Source: Microbacterium sp. LWS13-1.2
GTDB lineage: Bacteria > Actinomycetota > Actinomycetes > Actinomycetales > Microbacteriaceae
Direction: 5' to 3'
NCBI RefSeq assembly: GCF_040144835.1
Contig: NZ_CP151632.1
Coordinates: 2,914,001 to 2,978,000, forward strand
Length of the DNA stretch: 64,000 nt
Shown here: in pieces, positions 21,240 to 31,832 of the stretch
Position numbering within the stretch: the first letter of the stretch is position 1
How the letters are laid out: each line of letters starts with the position of its first letter
The notes under the pieces: generated by a model
Seen by the model: the letters and a program-made list of their open reading frames with translations, nothing else
What the model was told of the DNA's origin: nothing
Database searches by the model: none
Program-made: the position numbers and the translations under genes

Positions 21240-21243
<4 letters not shown>
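18727..21243 (+). CDS. TgpA-like membrane protein with inactivated transglutaminase domain
   Basis: The 838-residue protein has about seven N-terminal transmembrane helices, then a large extracytoplasmic region with a transglutaminase-like fold (about 450-590), a Pro-rich linker, one more membrane helix (about 638-660) and a long cytoplasmic Ala/Arg-rich tail. In transglutaminase-like enzymes the catalytic Cys precedes EQ(F/Y)A; here that position is Asp519 in GDDEQYA. The His (H563 in NLHAW) and Asp (D579 in PFDPTP) of the triad remain. A Cys-dependent acyl transfer is therefore not expected and the domain may bind peptides or crosslink by another route. It matches the third member of the MoxR-DUF58-transglutaminase trio. 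Starts and stops overlap neighbours by 4 bases on both sides. Confidence 0.88.
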
Positions 21244-22603
<1,360 letters not shown>

Positions 22604-22604
<1 letters not shown>

Positions 22605-23458
22605 TGATCGGCCCGACGGCGCCGATCGCGGTCGCGTGCGGAGCGGCGACCGATGCGGGCCTGCGGCGCCGTATCAATGAGGACTCCTACATCGCCGCCT
22701 CACCGCTGTTCCTCGTGGCCGACGGCATGGGCGGTCACAACGCGGGCGAGATCGCCAGTGCGGCGGTCATCGAAGAGTTCGCGACGCTCGCCGGACGTGA
22801 GAGCCTCACCATCGACGAGGTGCAGACCGCCGTGACGGCGTCGCGCCGCCGTGTCGCGATGCTGCCGCCCGGCGCGGGGGCGGGAGCCGGCACCACTCTG
22901 GCCGGTGTCGTGATCGCCGATGTGGACGGCGAGGGCTACTGGCTGGCCATCAACCTCGGCGACTCGCGCACCTACCGCCTCAGCGAGGGGCGGTTCGAGC
23001 AGGTGAGCGTCGACCACTCCGTCGTGCAGGAGCTCGTCGACAGCGGGCAGCTCGCCGCCGATGCGGCCGAGCGGGACTCGCGACGCAATGTCATCACCCG
23101 CGCCATCGGTGCCGGAAGCGACTCCGAACCCGACTACTGGCTGCTCCCGGCAGAGGAGGGCGACCGCATCCTTGTCTGCTCGGACGGTCTCTCCGGAGAG
23201 CTGGATCGCGACGCGCTGCATGCCATCCTGCTCACCGAGACCGATCCGCAGGCCGCGGCGACGCGGCTGGTGCACGAGGCGATGGTGCGCGGCGGCCGCG
23301 ACAACATCACGGCGCTGGTCGTCGATGCGCTCGCGGTGCGCACGCGGGCGAACCGGACGTGGGAACGCGATACGGTGCCGGTGAGCGCCCCCGCGGATCC
23401 GGCCGCCGACATCGACGGCGACACGCTGCCGCGCGTGGTCGCCACAGGAGGATTCTGA
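22604..23458 (+). CDS. PP2C-type Ser/Thr protein phosphatase
   Basis: The 284-residue protein contains the full set of PP2C metal-binding motifs: INEDS near the N-terminus, ADGMGGH, GDSRTY, CSDGLSG and GGRDNITALVV. It is therefore likely an active Mg/Mn-dependent phosphatase that reverses phosphorylation by the kinase in the same operon. No membrane helix is visible, unlike PstP of mycobacteria, which has a membrane-anchored form; this one should be cytosolic. About 40 extra residues after the catalytic core are acidic and unstructured. The ATG at 22604 shares one base with the upstream stop, and the stop shares one base with the next start. Confidence 0.94.
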
Positions 23459-24864
23459 TGCCGACGCTGTACGCCCCGGGAACCACGCCGATCGCGGTGA
23501 CGCCGCGCGGCTTCGCGGTGCTCGAACCGGGAACCTCGGCAGCGCTCCTCGGGCGCATACGCACCCTCGTCGCCGAGGGGCGCGGTCTGGGCGGCGTGAT
23601 CGAGGCGCTCACGGGCGCCTACGGCGCGTCCCTGACGGCGATCCCGGCCTTCGCGGTGGCGCTTCCCGAAGGTGACGGCATCCGCGTCGCCGTGCGCGGC
23701 GACTTCGCCTTCGAGGTCGACGCGGCGACGCCCGAGCGGGTCACGGGCACGGGCGTGACGACGTGGACCGAGCGGGTGATCCCCGCGGTCGTGCGCGTGG
23801 CGCTGACGACGTCCGAACCGGACGCCTCGTCGCCCGCCGAGTGGGAGATCGCCGACGGCATCGTGCTGGCCGGGGGAATCGTGTGGGATGCCGCGCCCCC
23901 ACGCCCGTCGGCGGCACCGGCGCTGGCGAAGCGCCCGGAGCCCGCCTCCGCCCCTGCGGGCGCACCGCCACCGGAGCCTCCGGCTGCTGCCCTCGCGGAT
24001 GCCGCTGTGGCCGCCCCCGAGACCTCCGCTGAAGGGCCCGGCGGGGAGCCGACCTCGGCGGCTCCCGCGACCCCGCGCTCCGCGGCGTCCCCGGCGCCCG
24101 TGATCGCCGTGCCGGCCGGAGGGCTCATCGACTCCGTGCCGTCGCTCGCCGATGCCGAGACGCTCCTGCCGTCCGATTCCGCGCTCTCGCCGGAGGACGT
24201 CGCGCCGGCGCGGAGCGGGCTCGATGCGTGGTTGATGGACGAGGACGACGACGAGGACGAGGATGCCGCCGTCGGCGCTGCCGGCTTCGACGAGCTGATC
24301 GGCGCCACCGTGATCCGCTCCGCCGACGACGTCGAGCCGCAGGAGGCGCCGGCACCGGCTCAGGCGCCCGGCTCGGCCGTCGCCGGCGATCATGACGGCG
24401 CGACGATCTCGCTCGCCCAGGCGCGCGCGCTGCGTGCGGCGGCATCCGGTGTCGAAGGCTCGAACGCGACGCCCTCCGCTGCGGACACTCCTCTCGACCC
24501 GCTCGCCCCGCCGCGCGCGCCCGCACCCGGGCGTGTGCGGATGTCGACGGGGCAGGTGATCCCGCTCGACCGCACTGTCGTGATCGGGCGCCGGCCGCGC
24601 TCCACGCGCGTGAGCGGCACCGACCTGCCGCACCTGGTCGCGGTCGACAGCCCGCAGCAGGACATCTCGCGCAGCCACGTCGAGCTGCGGGCCGAAGGCG
24701 AGAGCATCGTCGCCACGGATCTGCGCACCACCAACGGCACCACGCTGCTGCGTCCGGGAACGGACCCCGTGCGGCTGCACCCCGGTGAGGGCACGGTGGT
24801 CGTCCCGGGCGATGTGCTGGATCTCGGCGACGGCATCACGGTCGCGATCGAAGGGATGTCGTGA
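23458..24864 (+). CDS. FHA domain protein
   Basis: In this 468-residue protein, residues about 1-140 form a beta-rich domain that is not assigned here. Residues about 145-360 are Ala/Pro/Glu-rich and disordered, with a run of acidic residues near 260. The C-terminal 100 residues form an FHA domain with GRRPRS, DISRSH and TTNGTT, so phosphothreonine recognition looks intact. No membrane segment is seen. As a cytosolic FHA scaffold between the phosphatase and the kinase genes, it probably recruits phosphorylated partners. The ATG overlaps the previous stop by one base, and the stop overlaps the kinase GTG by four. Confidence 0.88.
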   Translation: MPTLYAPGTTPIAVTPRGFAVLEPGTSAALLGRIRTLVAEGRGLGGVIEALTGAYGASLTAIPAFAVALPEGDGIRVAVRGDFAFEVDAATPERVTGTGVTTWTERVIPAVVRVALTTSEPDASSPAEWEIADGIVLAGGIVWDAAPPRPSAAPALAKRPEPASAPAGAPPPEPPAAALADAAVAAPETSAEGPGGEPTSAAPATPRSAASPAPVIAVPAGGLIDSVPSLADAETLLPSDSALSPEDVAPARSGLDAWLMDEDDDEDEDAAVGAAGFDELIGATVIRSADDVEPQEAPAPAQAPGSAVAGDHDGATISLAQARALRAAASGVEGSNATPSAADTPLDPLAPPRAPAPGRVRMSTGQVIPLDRTVVIGRRPRSTRVSGTDLPHLVAVDSPQQDISRSHVELRAEGESIVATDLRTTNGTTLLRPGTDPVRLHPGEGTVVVPGDVLDLGDGITVAIEGMS

Positions 24865-26561
24865 GTCCCAAGCGCGCGCCGATGGCACCGCCCGATCTGC
24901 CGGGCTTCACCTATGTCGACCTGCTCGGGTCCGGCGGCTTCGCCGACGTGTACCTGTACGAGCAGCAGCTTCCCAAGCGACGCGTGGCCGTCAAGGTGCT
25001 GCTCACGGAGCGCATGTCGAGCGGCTCGGTCGAGGAGTTCACCGCCGAGGCCAACGTCATGGCCATGCTCTCGACGCACCCGGCGATCGTCACCATCTAC
25101 CAGGCCGGCGTCGCGCAGGACGGCCGCCCGTACCTCGTGATGGAGTACTGCCCGCGTCCGAACCTGCAGGTGCGCTACCGGCGCGAGCCGTTCTCGATCG
25201 CCGAGTCGCTCCGCGTCGGCGTGCAGGTCGCCGCAGCCGTGGAGACCGCCCACCGCGCCGGAGTGCTCCACCGCGACATCAAGCCCGCCAACATCCTCGT
25301 CACCGAGTACAACCGTCCGGCGCTCACCGACTTCGGAATCGCGTCGACGACGAATGCCGCCGCCGAGTCGGCGGGTCTGTCGATTCCCTGGTCGCCGCCG
25401 GAGTCGTTCGCCGACGTGCCGCGCAGCGACCCGCGCTCCGATGTGTGGGCGCTCGGGGCGACCGTCTACACGCTCCTCGCCGGCCGGTCGCCGTTCGAGC
25501 TGCCCGGTCAGCGCAACACGGCCGCCGAGCTCATCCACCGCATCGAGACGCTCGCGCTGCCGCCTCTCGGCCGTGCCGACGTGCCGGTGTCGCTGCAGCG
25601 GGCGCTCGAGCGGGCGATGGCGAAGTCACCCGCCGATCGCTACGAGAGCGCACTGGCGTTCGCGCGTGCGCTGCAGACCGTGCAGATCGAGCTGTCGCAC
25701 TCGGTGACGCCGATCGACATCCTCGACGACCAGCTTCCTGACGACATCGAGGAGGACGAGGACGACGGGCTCACGCGCGTGCGCGGCGTCGTCAGCATCA
25801 ACCCCGAGACCACACCGGCGGCCGGCATGACGCGTCCGTCGGCTGTCACCGCCCCGGCGGCGTCGCGGTTCGAGCCGGCGCCCGTCGACGAGACGGTCGC
25901 GCGGTCGATGACTCCGACGTCGGCGTACGACCAGACGCAGCTCCGCGGGCAGCCCGACCTGCCGGTGTCGCTCGACGAGACGGTTCTCCGCGCCCCGGTG
26001 ACCAGCGGATTCGCCACGACCGGCGCCACGACCGTGTCGCGAAGCACCCTCGACAAGCACGCCGCTGAGGCGAGCGTCCCGGGGATGTTCGCCCCCGGCA
26101 CCGATGCGGTCGTCGCATCCGACGCCGACCAGATCGCGCCGCGCCGGCGCACCGGACTGTGGATCGGGCTCGGCGCGGGTGCCCTCGTGATCGTCGCGGT
26201 GATCATCGGAGTGTCGCTTCCCGGTCTGCTGTCGGGCACGTCCCAGGATCCGCCGACACCCTCCGCCACGCCGAAGCCGCAGGATCCGATCTCGATGGTC
26301 GTGCCCCCGGTGGAGGACGTGGCCGGGGCCGTCGTCGACGGTGGGGTGCGCTTCACCTGGAAGAATCCCGACCCGCAGGACGGCGACAGCTACATCGTCG
26401 AGCCGGTCTCGGCGAGTGACCCCACCACCGAGTCCCAGTCCGTCGGCACCGCCGAGGTCGTCGTGCCCGCGGTGGCGTCGGGGCCGACGTGCATCGACGT
26501 CACCCTCGTGCGTGACAACGGCCGAGCCCAGCAGACACCGAGCCGGGGGTGCACGCCATGA
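24861..26561 (+). CDS. Transmembrane Ser/Thr protein kinase (PknB-like)
   Basis: The 566-residue product starts at GTG within a GTGA overlap. The kinase domain (about 16-275) shows the Gly-rich loop GSGGFADVY (23-31), the ATP-binding Lys45 in VAVK, the catalytic loop HRDIKPAN (Asp139) and DFG. The APE motif is replaced by SPPES, as in many bacterial kinases. A Thr-rich juxtamembrane segment with motifs such as ETTPAAG and DETV offers autophosphorylation sites for the FHA proteins. One transmembrane helix (about 433-455) is followed by an extracellular part of about 110 residues that looks like a single FN3-type domain rather than PASTA repeats. It is the probable signal input of the operon. 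Confidence 0.93.
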   Translation: MSPKRAPMAPPDLPGFTYVDLLGSGGFADVYLYEQQLPKRRVAVKVLLTERMSSGSVEEFTAEANVMAMLSTHPAIVTIYQAGVAQDGRPYLVMEYCPRPNLQVRYRREPFSIAESLRVGVQVAAAVETAHRAGVLHRDIKPANILVTEYNRPALTDFGIASTTNAAAESAGLSIPWSPPESFADVPRSDPRSDVWALGATVYTLLAGRSPFELPGQRNTAAELIHRIETLALPPLGRADVPVSLQRALERAMAKSPADRYESALAFARALQTVQIELSHSVTPIDILDDQLPDDIEEDEDDGLTRVRGVVSINPETTPAAGMTRPSAVTAPAASRFEPAPVDETVARSMTPTSAYDQTQLRGQPDLPVSLDETVLRAPVTSGFATTGATTVSRSTLDKHAAEASVPGMFAPGTDAVVASDADQIAPRRRTGLWIGLGAGALVIVAVIIGVSLPGLLSGTSQDPPTPSATPKPQDPISMVVPPVEDVAGAVVDGGVRFTWKNPDPQDGDSYIVEPVSASDPTTESQSVGTAEVVVPAVASGPTCIDVTLVRDNGRAQQTPSRGCTP

Positions 26562-27310
26562 CCGCTGCCGTAGCCGACACGCTGAAGGTGGAGTTCGCCG
26601 GCGAGGAGTTCTCGGTCGCACCCGACACCGTGTTCACGGTGGGCCGCGAAGGCGACCTCGCCATCGACGACAACCTGTTCCTGCACCGGAACTTCCTCAC
26701 GATCCAGAACGTCGAGGGTCTCTGGCTGCTCTCCAATGTCGGCTCGCGCCTGTCGGCGACCGTCACCGACACCGGTGGCCGCGTCCAGGCCTGGCTGGCA
26801 CCGGGCGCCCGCCTGCCGCTGGTCTTCGCCGCGACATCCGTCATCTTCAGCGCGGGACCGACGACGTACGAGCTCACGATCCATGCCGCCGAGCCGACGT
26901 TCCGCGACACGCCGCCGCCGCCCGATGACGACGGGCTGAGCACGATCGGCGACGTTCCGCTCACCCACAGCCAGCGCGTCATGATCCTCGCGCTCGCCGA
27001 GCCGGTGCTGCGTCGCGAGGGAACCGGCATGAGCGAGCTGCCGACCTCGGCGCAGGCCGCCGAGCGGCTGGGCTGGACGCTCACCCGCTTCAACCGCAAG
27101 CTCGACAACGTGTGCGACAAGCTCGACCGCATCGGGGTTCCGGGCATGCGCGGCGGCGTCCGCTCCTACGCCACCAACCGTCGCGTCCGGCTCGTCGAGC
27201 ACGCGCTCGCGGCGCGCCTGGTCACGCGCGACGATCTGCCGCTCCTCGACGAGGAGCGCGCGAACGCCCTCAGCGGGGAACGCGACTCCCGCGCCGACGA
27301 CGACGCCTGA
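26558..27310 (+). CDS. Degenerate FHA protein with helix-turn-helix-like C-terminus
   Basis: The 250-residue protein has an N-terminal FHA-like fold (about 8-105) that keeps the opening GREGD but lacks the Ser/Arg/His triad at the SxxH position (LHRNF instead) and the final NG pair (SNVGS), so phosphothreonine binding is doubtful. Residues about 125-225 are helical and basic, with LTHSQRVMILAL and a following AAERLGWTLTRFNRKLDNV that resembles a winged helix or sigma region 4-like DNA-binding unit. It is the last gene of the operon and could give a transcriptional or structural output; this is inference. The ATG at 26558, overlapping the kinase stop, is preferred to a GTG nine bases earlier. 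Confidence 0.75.
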   Translation: MTAAVADTLKVEFAGEEFSVAPDTVFTVGREGDLAIDDNLFLHRNFLTIQNVEGLWLLSNVGSRLSATVTDTGGRVQAWLAPGARLPLVFAATSVIFSAGPTTYELTIHAAEPTFRDTPPPPDDDGLSTIGDVPLTHSQRVMILALAEPVLRREGTGMSELPTSAQAAERLGWTLTRFNRKLDNVCDKLDRIGVPGMRGGVRSYATNRRVRLVEHALAARLVTRDDLPLLDEERANALSGERDSRADDDA

Positions 27311-27324
27311 GCGCCGGGTGAGCG

Positions 27325-27348
27325 GGCCGGCCCCGGTGACCGCCGGCC
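27325..27348. terminator. Possible bidirectional terminator
   Basis: A 7-bp GC stem, GGCCGGC at 27325-27331 paired with GCCGGCC at 27342-27348, sits in the 45-base gap between the converging signalling operon and resolvase-like gene. There is no T-tract, so it is only a candidate. Confidence 0.3.
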
Positions 27349-27355
27349 GGCGAGA

Positions 27356-27847
27356 TCAGCGTCCGGCGTCGTAGAGGTGGCGGCCGCCGTGGCTGACGAC
27401 CTTCACGACGACGCCCCGCCGGTGCAGCTCGGCGACGGTGCGGGCCTCTTCGTCGATGTCGCGGCCGAGGGCGTGCACGTTCGCGACGACGAGCACATCG
27501 CCGCGTCGCAGCGTCCCGTAGAGGCGCACAAGCCGCTCCTCCCACGACTCGAGCGTCTCGGGAGCCGGATGCCGGAACCCTTCGATCGGCACCCCGAAGC
27601 GCGTCAGGTCATTGCGCTGCTCGACGACCGAGGGCATGTCGTCGCGGGCGATCACGAGTCCGACCAGGCGTGAGCCCGCGGGCCGGGCCTGCCACCAGTC
27701 GCGGTTCTGCTGCAGCTCGGTGAAGCACTTCGGGCACTCCGCAGCCGGGTGAGGCAGATGCAGGGGCGCGGTGTCGGCCCCGGCCGACCCGCTGACGGGA
27801 GCCGCGTGCGTATGCGCGGCGTCCGGCGTCTTCGTCGTCTCGCTCAT
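27356..27847 (-). CDS. Resolvase N-domain-like protein without catalytic Ser
   Basis: The 163-residue protein has a disordered N-terminus with a single CPKC pair (residues about 38-41) and then a region resembling the serine recombinase catalytic fold: GLVIARDD, the segment RLVRLYGTLRRGDVLVVANVHALGRD and a closing strand VVVKVVS. In active resolvases the nucleophilic Ser sits in an ARVST motif; the matching position here reads IARDD, so no Ser is available, and the first Arg of the DRLGR motif is Ala. The DNA-binding helix-turn-helix domain is also absent. It is probably a domesticated, non-recombining relative. It stands alone between the signalling operon and an antiporter gene, with no transposon ends nearby. 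Confidence 0.6.
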   Translation of the reverse strand: MSETTKTPDAAHTHAAPVSGSAGADTAPLHLPHPAAECPKCFTELQQNRDWWQARPAGSRLVGLVIARDDMPSVVEQRNDLTRFGVPIEGFRHPAPETLESWEERLVRLYGTLRRGDVLVVANVHALGRDIDEEARTVAELHRRGVVVKVVSHGGRHLYDAGR

Positions 27848-27923
27848 GTGAGGCCCCCTCGCTCGATGCCCATTGTCTCACCAGGCGAGGCCAACGCCGC
27901 GCCTCGCCCGGACGATCAGCCGC

Positions 27924-29765
27924 TCAGTCCTCGTCGTCGAGCCGCAGCTCGAGGCTCAGCTGGTCGGCGTCGAGCTCGGCGAGTGCGTGGCGCAGGGCCG
28001 GCGTGCTGTAGCCGCCGCCGGACGAGAGCTGGTTGAGCCGCGTGCGCATCGCCTCGATCATCGCGAGTCGGAGCTCCAGCAAGTCGCGCGTGGGAAGGGT
28101 GTCGGTCTCGTCGGGCGGATCGACCATACGGCTGCCGACGATCTCGACGAGGTCGTCGGTGAACTCGGTCCCGTCGCGGCGGCGAAGGGCGGGGTTCGAC
28201 AGCGCGGCCACGGCCGCATCGCGCAGCTCGTCGTCGAGGGCGGACTGCTCCGCCTTGTCGAGACTGTCGTCGCCCGACCGCTCGAGCCGCAGCACGCCGA
28301 CGAGCCACGGAAGCGTGAAGCCCTGGAGCATGAGGCTGCCCACCGCGACGGCGAAGGCGATGAACACCAGCAGCGCGCGATCGGAGGTGTCGTCGCGCGG
28401 CAGCGTCTGCGCGGCCGCCAGCGTCACGACGCCGCGCATGCCGGCCCACACGATGATGGCGCCGTGCTTCCAGCCGAGCGGCGACGCCTGGTAGTAGTCG
28501 AGGTCGCTCAGCGCGCGCGACACCCGCTCGCGCATCGATGAGATGCGGCGCTGGGCGCGGGGGCTGTCCACACTCGCCTCGTCGCGCCGGTTGCGACGGC
28601 GACGACGGGATGCCGTCGGCCGCGCCGCGGTGTCTCGCGAGGCGGCGGCATCCGTTCCCCGTTCGGTGTCGGCGCCGGAGCGCACTGCGCCACCGCCGGC
28701 GATCTCGTCGATGCGGGCGGACATCGCCTCGAGCCGGCTTCGTTGGCGACCTCGGGCGCGCCGGCTCTGCAGCCATACGAGGAGCGACACGTAGCCCGCT
28801 CTCACCGCGATGATGATGGCGAGCGCGCCTGCCGCGATGCCGAGACCCGTGCCGAGGCCGTTGTGGTCCTGCACGTTCTGCGTGACGATGTCGCGCAGCT
28901 CGAGCCCCATCACCAGGAAGACGGCGCCCTCGAGCACGAGCTCGATGGTCCGCCAGTTGTGCTCGTCCGAGCGGCGCTGCTCGGGGGTGAACCACCGCGC
29001 CGCGCCCTGCCCGGTGACGATGCCGGCGACGACGGCGGCCACGAGTCCTGAGCCGCCGAGCTCCTCGGTGGGGATGTAGGCGATGAAAGGCACCACGAAG
29101 CCGACCGCGGTGTTGGCGGCGGAGTTCTTGATGAGCGCCCGCAGGCGCAGGTTGAGGAAGCCGATGACCGCACCGACCACGACGGCGACGAGCACGCCCC
29201 ACGCGAAGGCCGGGAGGAACCCCACGCCGACGCTGGTGTCACCGGCCACCGTCGTGGCGACCGCGACCGAGGCGATCATCGTGCGCAGCAGCACGAGCGC
29301 CGTGGCGTCGTTGAGCAGGCTCTCGCCCTCGAGCATCGTCACCACCCGCCGGGAGACGCCCAGTCGCTTCACGATGGAGGTGGCCACGGCATCCGTGGGA
29401 CTCAGGATCGCGCCGAGCGCCACGGCGATGGCGGGATGGATGCCGGGGATCACGGCGATGAAGAAGACGCCCAGCACGATGGAGCTCAGGATGACGAGGA
29501 GGAACGACAGCCCCGCGATCGGCCCGAAGTCGCGGCGGAACTCGATCGCCGGCAGCGCGACCGCGGCCGAGTAGAGCAGCGGCGGCAGCACGCCGACCAG
29601 GATCCAGTCCGGGTTGATCTCGGGGATCTCGACGAACGGCAGCAGGCTGACCGCGCCGCCGATGAGCAGCAGGATCAGCGGTCCCGCGATGCCGAGCTTC
29701 GGCGCGACCGCCGTCGCCAGCGCGATGACGACGATCGCGACGATGACGACGATCAGCACTTCCAC
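27924..29765 (-). CDS. Na+/H+ antiporter, CPA1/NhaP family
   Basis: The 613-residue membrane protein has about twelve transmembrane helices, the CPA1 ion-binding motif SPTDAVATS (122-130, with Asp125) and EGESLLNDATA (146-156), plus a late conserved WAGMRGVVT helix. It exchanges Na+ or K+ for H+ and contributes to pH and salt homeostasis. An Arg-rich hydrophilic insert (about 335-425) separates the tenth and later helices, and a cytoplasmic tail of about 110 residues follows. The start ATG is at 29765. The downstream gene in the same direction is the resolvase-like gene, 76 bases away, so co-transcription is possible. Confidence 0.93.
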   Translation of the reverse strand: MEVLIVVIVAIVVIALATAVAPKLGIAGPLILLLIGGAVSLLPFVEIPEINPDWILVGVLPPLLYSAAVALPAIEFRRDFGPIAGLSFLLVILSSIVLGVFFIAVIPGIHPAIAVALGAILSPTDAVATSIVKRLGVSRRVVTMLEGESLLNDATALVLLRTMIASVAVATTVAGDTSVGVGFLPAFAWGVLVAVVVGAVIGFLNLRLRALIKNSAANTAVGFVVPFIAYIPTEELGGSGLVAAVVAGIVTGQGAARWFTPEQRRSDEHNWRTIELVLEGAVFLVMGLELRDIVTQNVQDHNGLGTGLGIAAGALAIIIAVRAGYVSLLVWLQSRRARGRQRSRLEAMSARIDEIAGGGAVRSGADTERGTDAAASRDTAARPTASRRRRRNRRDEASVDSPRAQRRISSMRERVSRALSDLDYYQASPLGWKHGAIIVWAGMRGVVTLAAAQTLPRDDTSDRALLVFIAFAVAVGSLMLQGFTLPWLVGVLRLERSGDDSLDKAEQSALDDELRDAAVAALSNPALRRRDGTEFTDDLVEIVGSRMVDPPDETDTLPTRDLLELRLAMIEAMRTRLNQLSSGGGYSTPALRHALAELDADQLSLELRLDDED

Positions 29766-29793
29766 GACTCAGAGCCTATTGCCGTGCCTCTGG

Positions 29794-29826
29794 CCGGTCG
29801 TTGAGCGAGCTTGCGAGTCGAAACGC
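29794..29826. repeat. Single copy of REP-like element (family B)
   Basis: The 33-base stretch begins CCGGTCGTTGAGCGAG and ends GTCGAAACGC, matching one arm of the paired elements at 33222-33334 and 43820-43993. It lies between the antiporter and malate dehydrogenase genes. Confidence 0.6.
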
Positions 29827-29847
29827 AGAGACGAAGCGCGCCCAGGG

Positions 29848-30870
29848 TCAGAGCACCCCGAGGTCGCGCACGGCGTCGCGCTCGGCGACCAGCTCGGCCA
29901 CGGAGGCGTCGATGCGGCCGCGAGCGCGATCGTCGAGGTCGAGCCCCTCGACGATGCGGTAGCCGGATCGGCCGCCGCGCGAGGTCACGGGGAACGAGCA
30001 CACGAGGCCCTCGGGCACGCCGTACTCGCCGCGCGAGAGCACCGCGGCCGACGTCAGCCCCCGCCCCGACCCCAGCTGCTCATCGCGGACGTGGTCGATC
30101 GCCGCGTTCGCCGCCGAAGCCACCGAGGACGAGCCACGCACCGCGATGATCTCGGCGCCGCGCTTGGCGACCCGCGGGATGAAGACGTCGTCGAGCCACG
30201 CCGTCGCCTGCTCGTGTCCGCTCAGGCGCTCGGCCAGCGCATCGGACACCGGCATCCCGTCTGCGAGGATCGCGTGCGAGACGTCCGGGAACTGCGTCGC
30301 GGAGTGGTTGCCCCACACGACGACGTCGGCGATCTCGTCCGCCGTCACCTGGAGCGCCTCGGCGAGCTGGCCGACGGCGCGGTTGTGGTCGAGGCGTGTG
30401 AGGGCGCTGAACCGGTCGGCCGGCACGTCGGGAGCAGCGGATGCCGCGGCGATGAGCGCGTTGGTGTTCGCGGGGTTGCCCACCACGACCACGCGCACGT
30501 CCTCGTCGGCCACGGCGCCGATCGCCTGGCCCTGGGGGCCGAAGATGCCGGCGTTCGCCGCCAGAAGGTCGCCGCGCTCCATCCCGGCGGTGCGGGGCCG
30601 CGCGCCGACGAGCAGCGCGATGCGGGTGCCGTTGAAGGCGGTCAGCGGATCGTCGGTCACGTCGACGTCGACCAGCAGCGGGAATGCGCCGTCCTGCAGT
30701 TCCAGCGCCGCGCCCTCGGCGGCCCTCATGCCCTGTGGGATCTCGAGCAGCCGCAGGCGAACCGGACGATCGGCCCCGAGCATGTCGCCCGCCGCGATGC
30801 GGAACATCAGCGCGTAGCCGATCTGCCCGCCGCCGCCGGTGATGGTCACGGTCGTGGGTTCGCTCACCAT
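29848..30870 (-). CDS. mdh: Malate dehydrogenase
   Basis: This is a 340-residue NAD-dependent malate dehydrogenase of the citric acid cycle, interconverting malate and oxaloacetate in the cytosol. The Rossmann motif is TGGGGQIG (11-18); the mobile substrate loop [13 protein letters not shown] (89-101) carries the two substrate-binding Arg residues; GNPANT (131-136) and catalytic His189 in [11 protein letters not shown] are present. Length and motifs match the family that includes MDH of Streptomyces and plant cytosolic enzymes. The start is the ATG at 30870. A few residues differ from the usual GARPRGPGMER consensus (TA for GP), which should not affect catalysis. Confidence 0.95.
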   Translation of the reverse strand: MVSEPTTVTITGGGGQIGYALMFRIAAGDMLGADRPVRLRLLEIPQGMRAAEGAALELQDGAFPLLVDVDVTDDPLTAFNGTRIALLVGARPRTAGMERGDLLAANAGIFGPQGQAIGAVADEDVRVVVVGNPANTNALIAAASAAPDVPADRFSALTRLDHNRAVGQLAEALQVTADEIADVVVWGNHSATQFPDVSHAILADGMPVSDALAERLSGHEQATAWLDDVFIPRVAKRGAEIIAVRGSSSVASAANAAIDHVRDEQLGSGRGLTSAAVLSRGEYGVPEGLVCSFPVTSRGGRSGYRIVEGLDLDDRARGRIDASVAELVAERDAVRDLGVL

Positions 30871-30892
30871 CCCACGAGCCTATGCCCGCGGC

Positions 30893-30898
30893 ATTGTA
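30893..30898 (-). promoter_or_regulatory. Candidate -10 box for mdh
   Basis: On the minus strand the hexamer TACAAT lies 23 bases upstream of the mdh ATG. The position 17 bases further upstream reads GCCACA, a weak -35. The whole 92-base gap 30871-30962 also has to hold the divergent promoter of the metallopeptidase gene. Confidence 0.4.
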
Positions 30899-30962
30899 CG
30901 CATTCCGCGCGATTCTGTGGCGTTCCTGTGTGCGATCAGGCGATCGGGGTACCGTGACAGGC

Positions 30963-31832
30963 ATGACGTTCAATGAGAACGCCAACGTCGGGGGGAACAC
31001 GGCGCGGCGTCGAGGAGCGGGCGCGGCCGTGGCGGGCGGTGGTATCGCCGGCATCGGCGCGATCGCCGTGCTGCTGTTCCAGCTGTTCACCGGACAGGAT
31101 CTGTCGAGCATCCTTCCCGGGACCCCGCAGGCCGGCACCGCCGGCGAGTCCGAGATCGAGCAGTGCGAGACCGGTGCCGACGCGAATCGCAACGACGCGT
31201 GCCGTCTCGCCGCCGGCAGCGTGGTGCTCGACGAGTACTGGACGACGCAGATGCAGGGGTACCGTGCTCCCCAGCTCGTGATCGTCGACGTGCAGACCCC
31301 GACGCAGTGCGGCACGGCATCCAACCAGACCGGCCCGTTCTACTGCCCGCCCGAGGAGACCGTCTACATCGACCCGACGTTCTTCGGCCTCCTGCGCCAG
31401 CAGTTCGACGCGTCGGCCGGGGATCTGGCCCAGCTCTACGTGCTCGCCCACGAGTACGGGCATCACGTGCAGCATCTCGTCGGGATCATGGAGCAGTACC
31501 CCGACAACGGCACGGGGCCGGACACCAACGGCGTGCGCAGAGAGCTGCAGGCGGACTGCTTCGCCGGCGCCTGGGTCGGCGGCATGACCGAGCAGGTCGA
31601 CGACAACGGCGTGCCGTATCTGCAGGAGCCGACCCCGCAGCAGATCACCGATGCCCTCAACGCGGCCGGCACCGTCGGCGACGACCACATCCAGCAGGAA
31701 TCCGGGGGCGTCGTGAACCCCGAATCCTGGACGCACGGCTCCAGCGAGCAGCGTCAGCGCTGGTTCGAGGCCGGTTACCAGGGCGGCGTGTCCGCCTGCG
31801 ACACCTTCAGCGTGCCGGGGGGCAGCCTGTGA
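30963..31832 (+). CDS. Neutral zinc metallopeptidase (YpfJ-like)
   Basis: The 289-residue protein has an N-terminal Asn/Arg-rich cytoplasmic stretch, one transmembrane helix (about 21-43) and an extracytoplasmic domain with the zinc motif HEYGHH (163-168) and a downstream ELQADCFAG segment supplying the third ligand. This is the signature of the putative neutral zinc metallopeptidase family (YpfJ). Six Cys in the outer domain could form disulfides. Substrates are unknown. The stop overlaps the GTG of the prolyl aminopeptidase gene by four bases, suggesting translational coupling and a joint role in peptide turnover. Confidence 0.92.
   Translation: MTFNENANVGGNTARRRGAGAAVAGGGIAGIGAIAVLLFQLFTGQDLSSILPGTPQAGTAGESEIEQCETGADANRNDACRLAAGSVVLDEYWTTQMQGYRAPQLVIVDVQTPTQCGTASNQTGPFYCPPEETVYIDPTFFGLLRQQFDASAGDLAQLYVLAHEYGHHVQHLVGIMEQYPDNGTGPDTNGVRRELQADCFAGAWVGGMTEQVDDNGVPYLQEPTPQQITDALNAAGTVGDDHIQQESGGVVNPESWTHGSSEQRQRWFEAGYQGGVSACDTFSVPGGSL

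Noticed and set aside
27356..27847. Active transposon resolvase
   Set aside because: No catalytic Ser, no DNA-binding domain, no inverted repeats or transposase around it.
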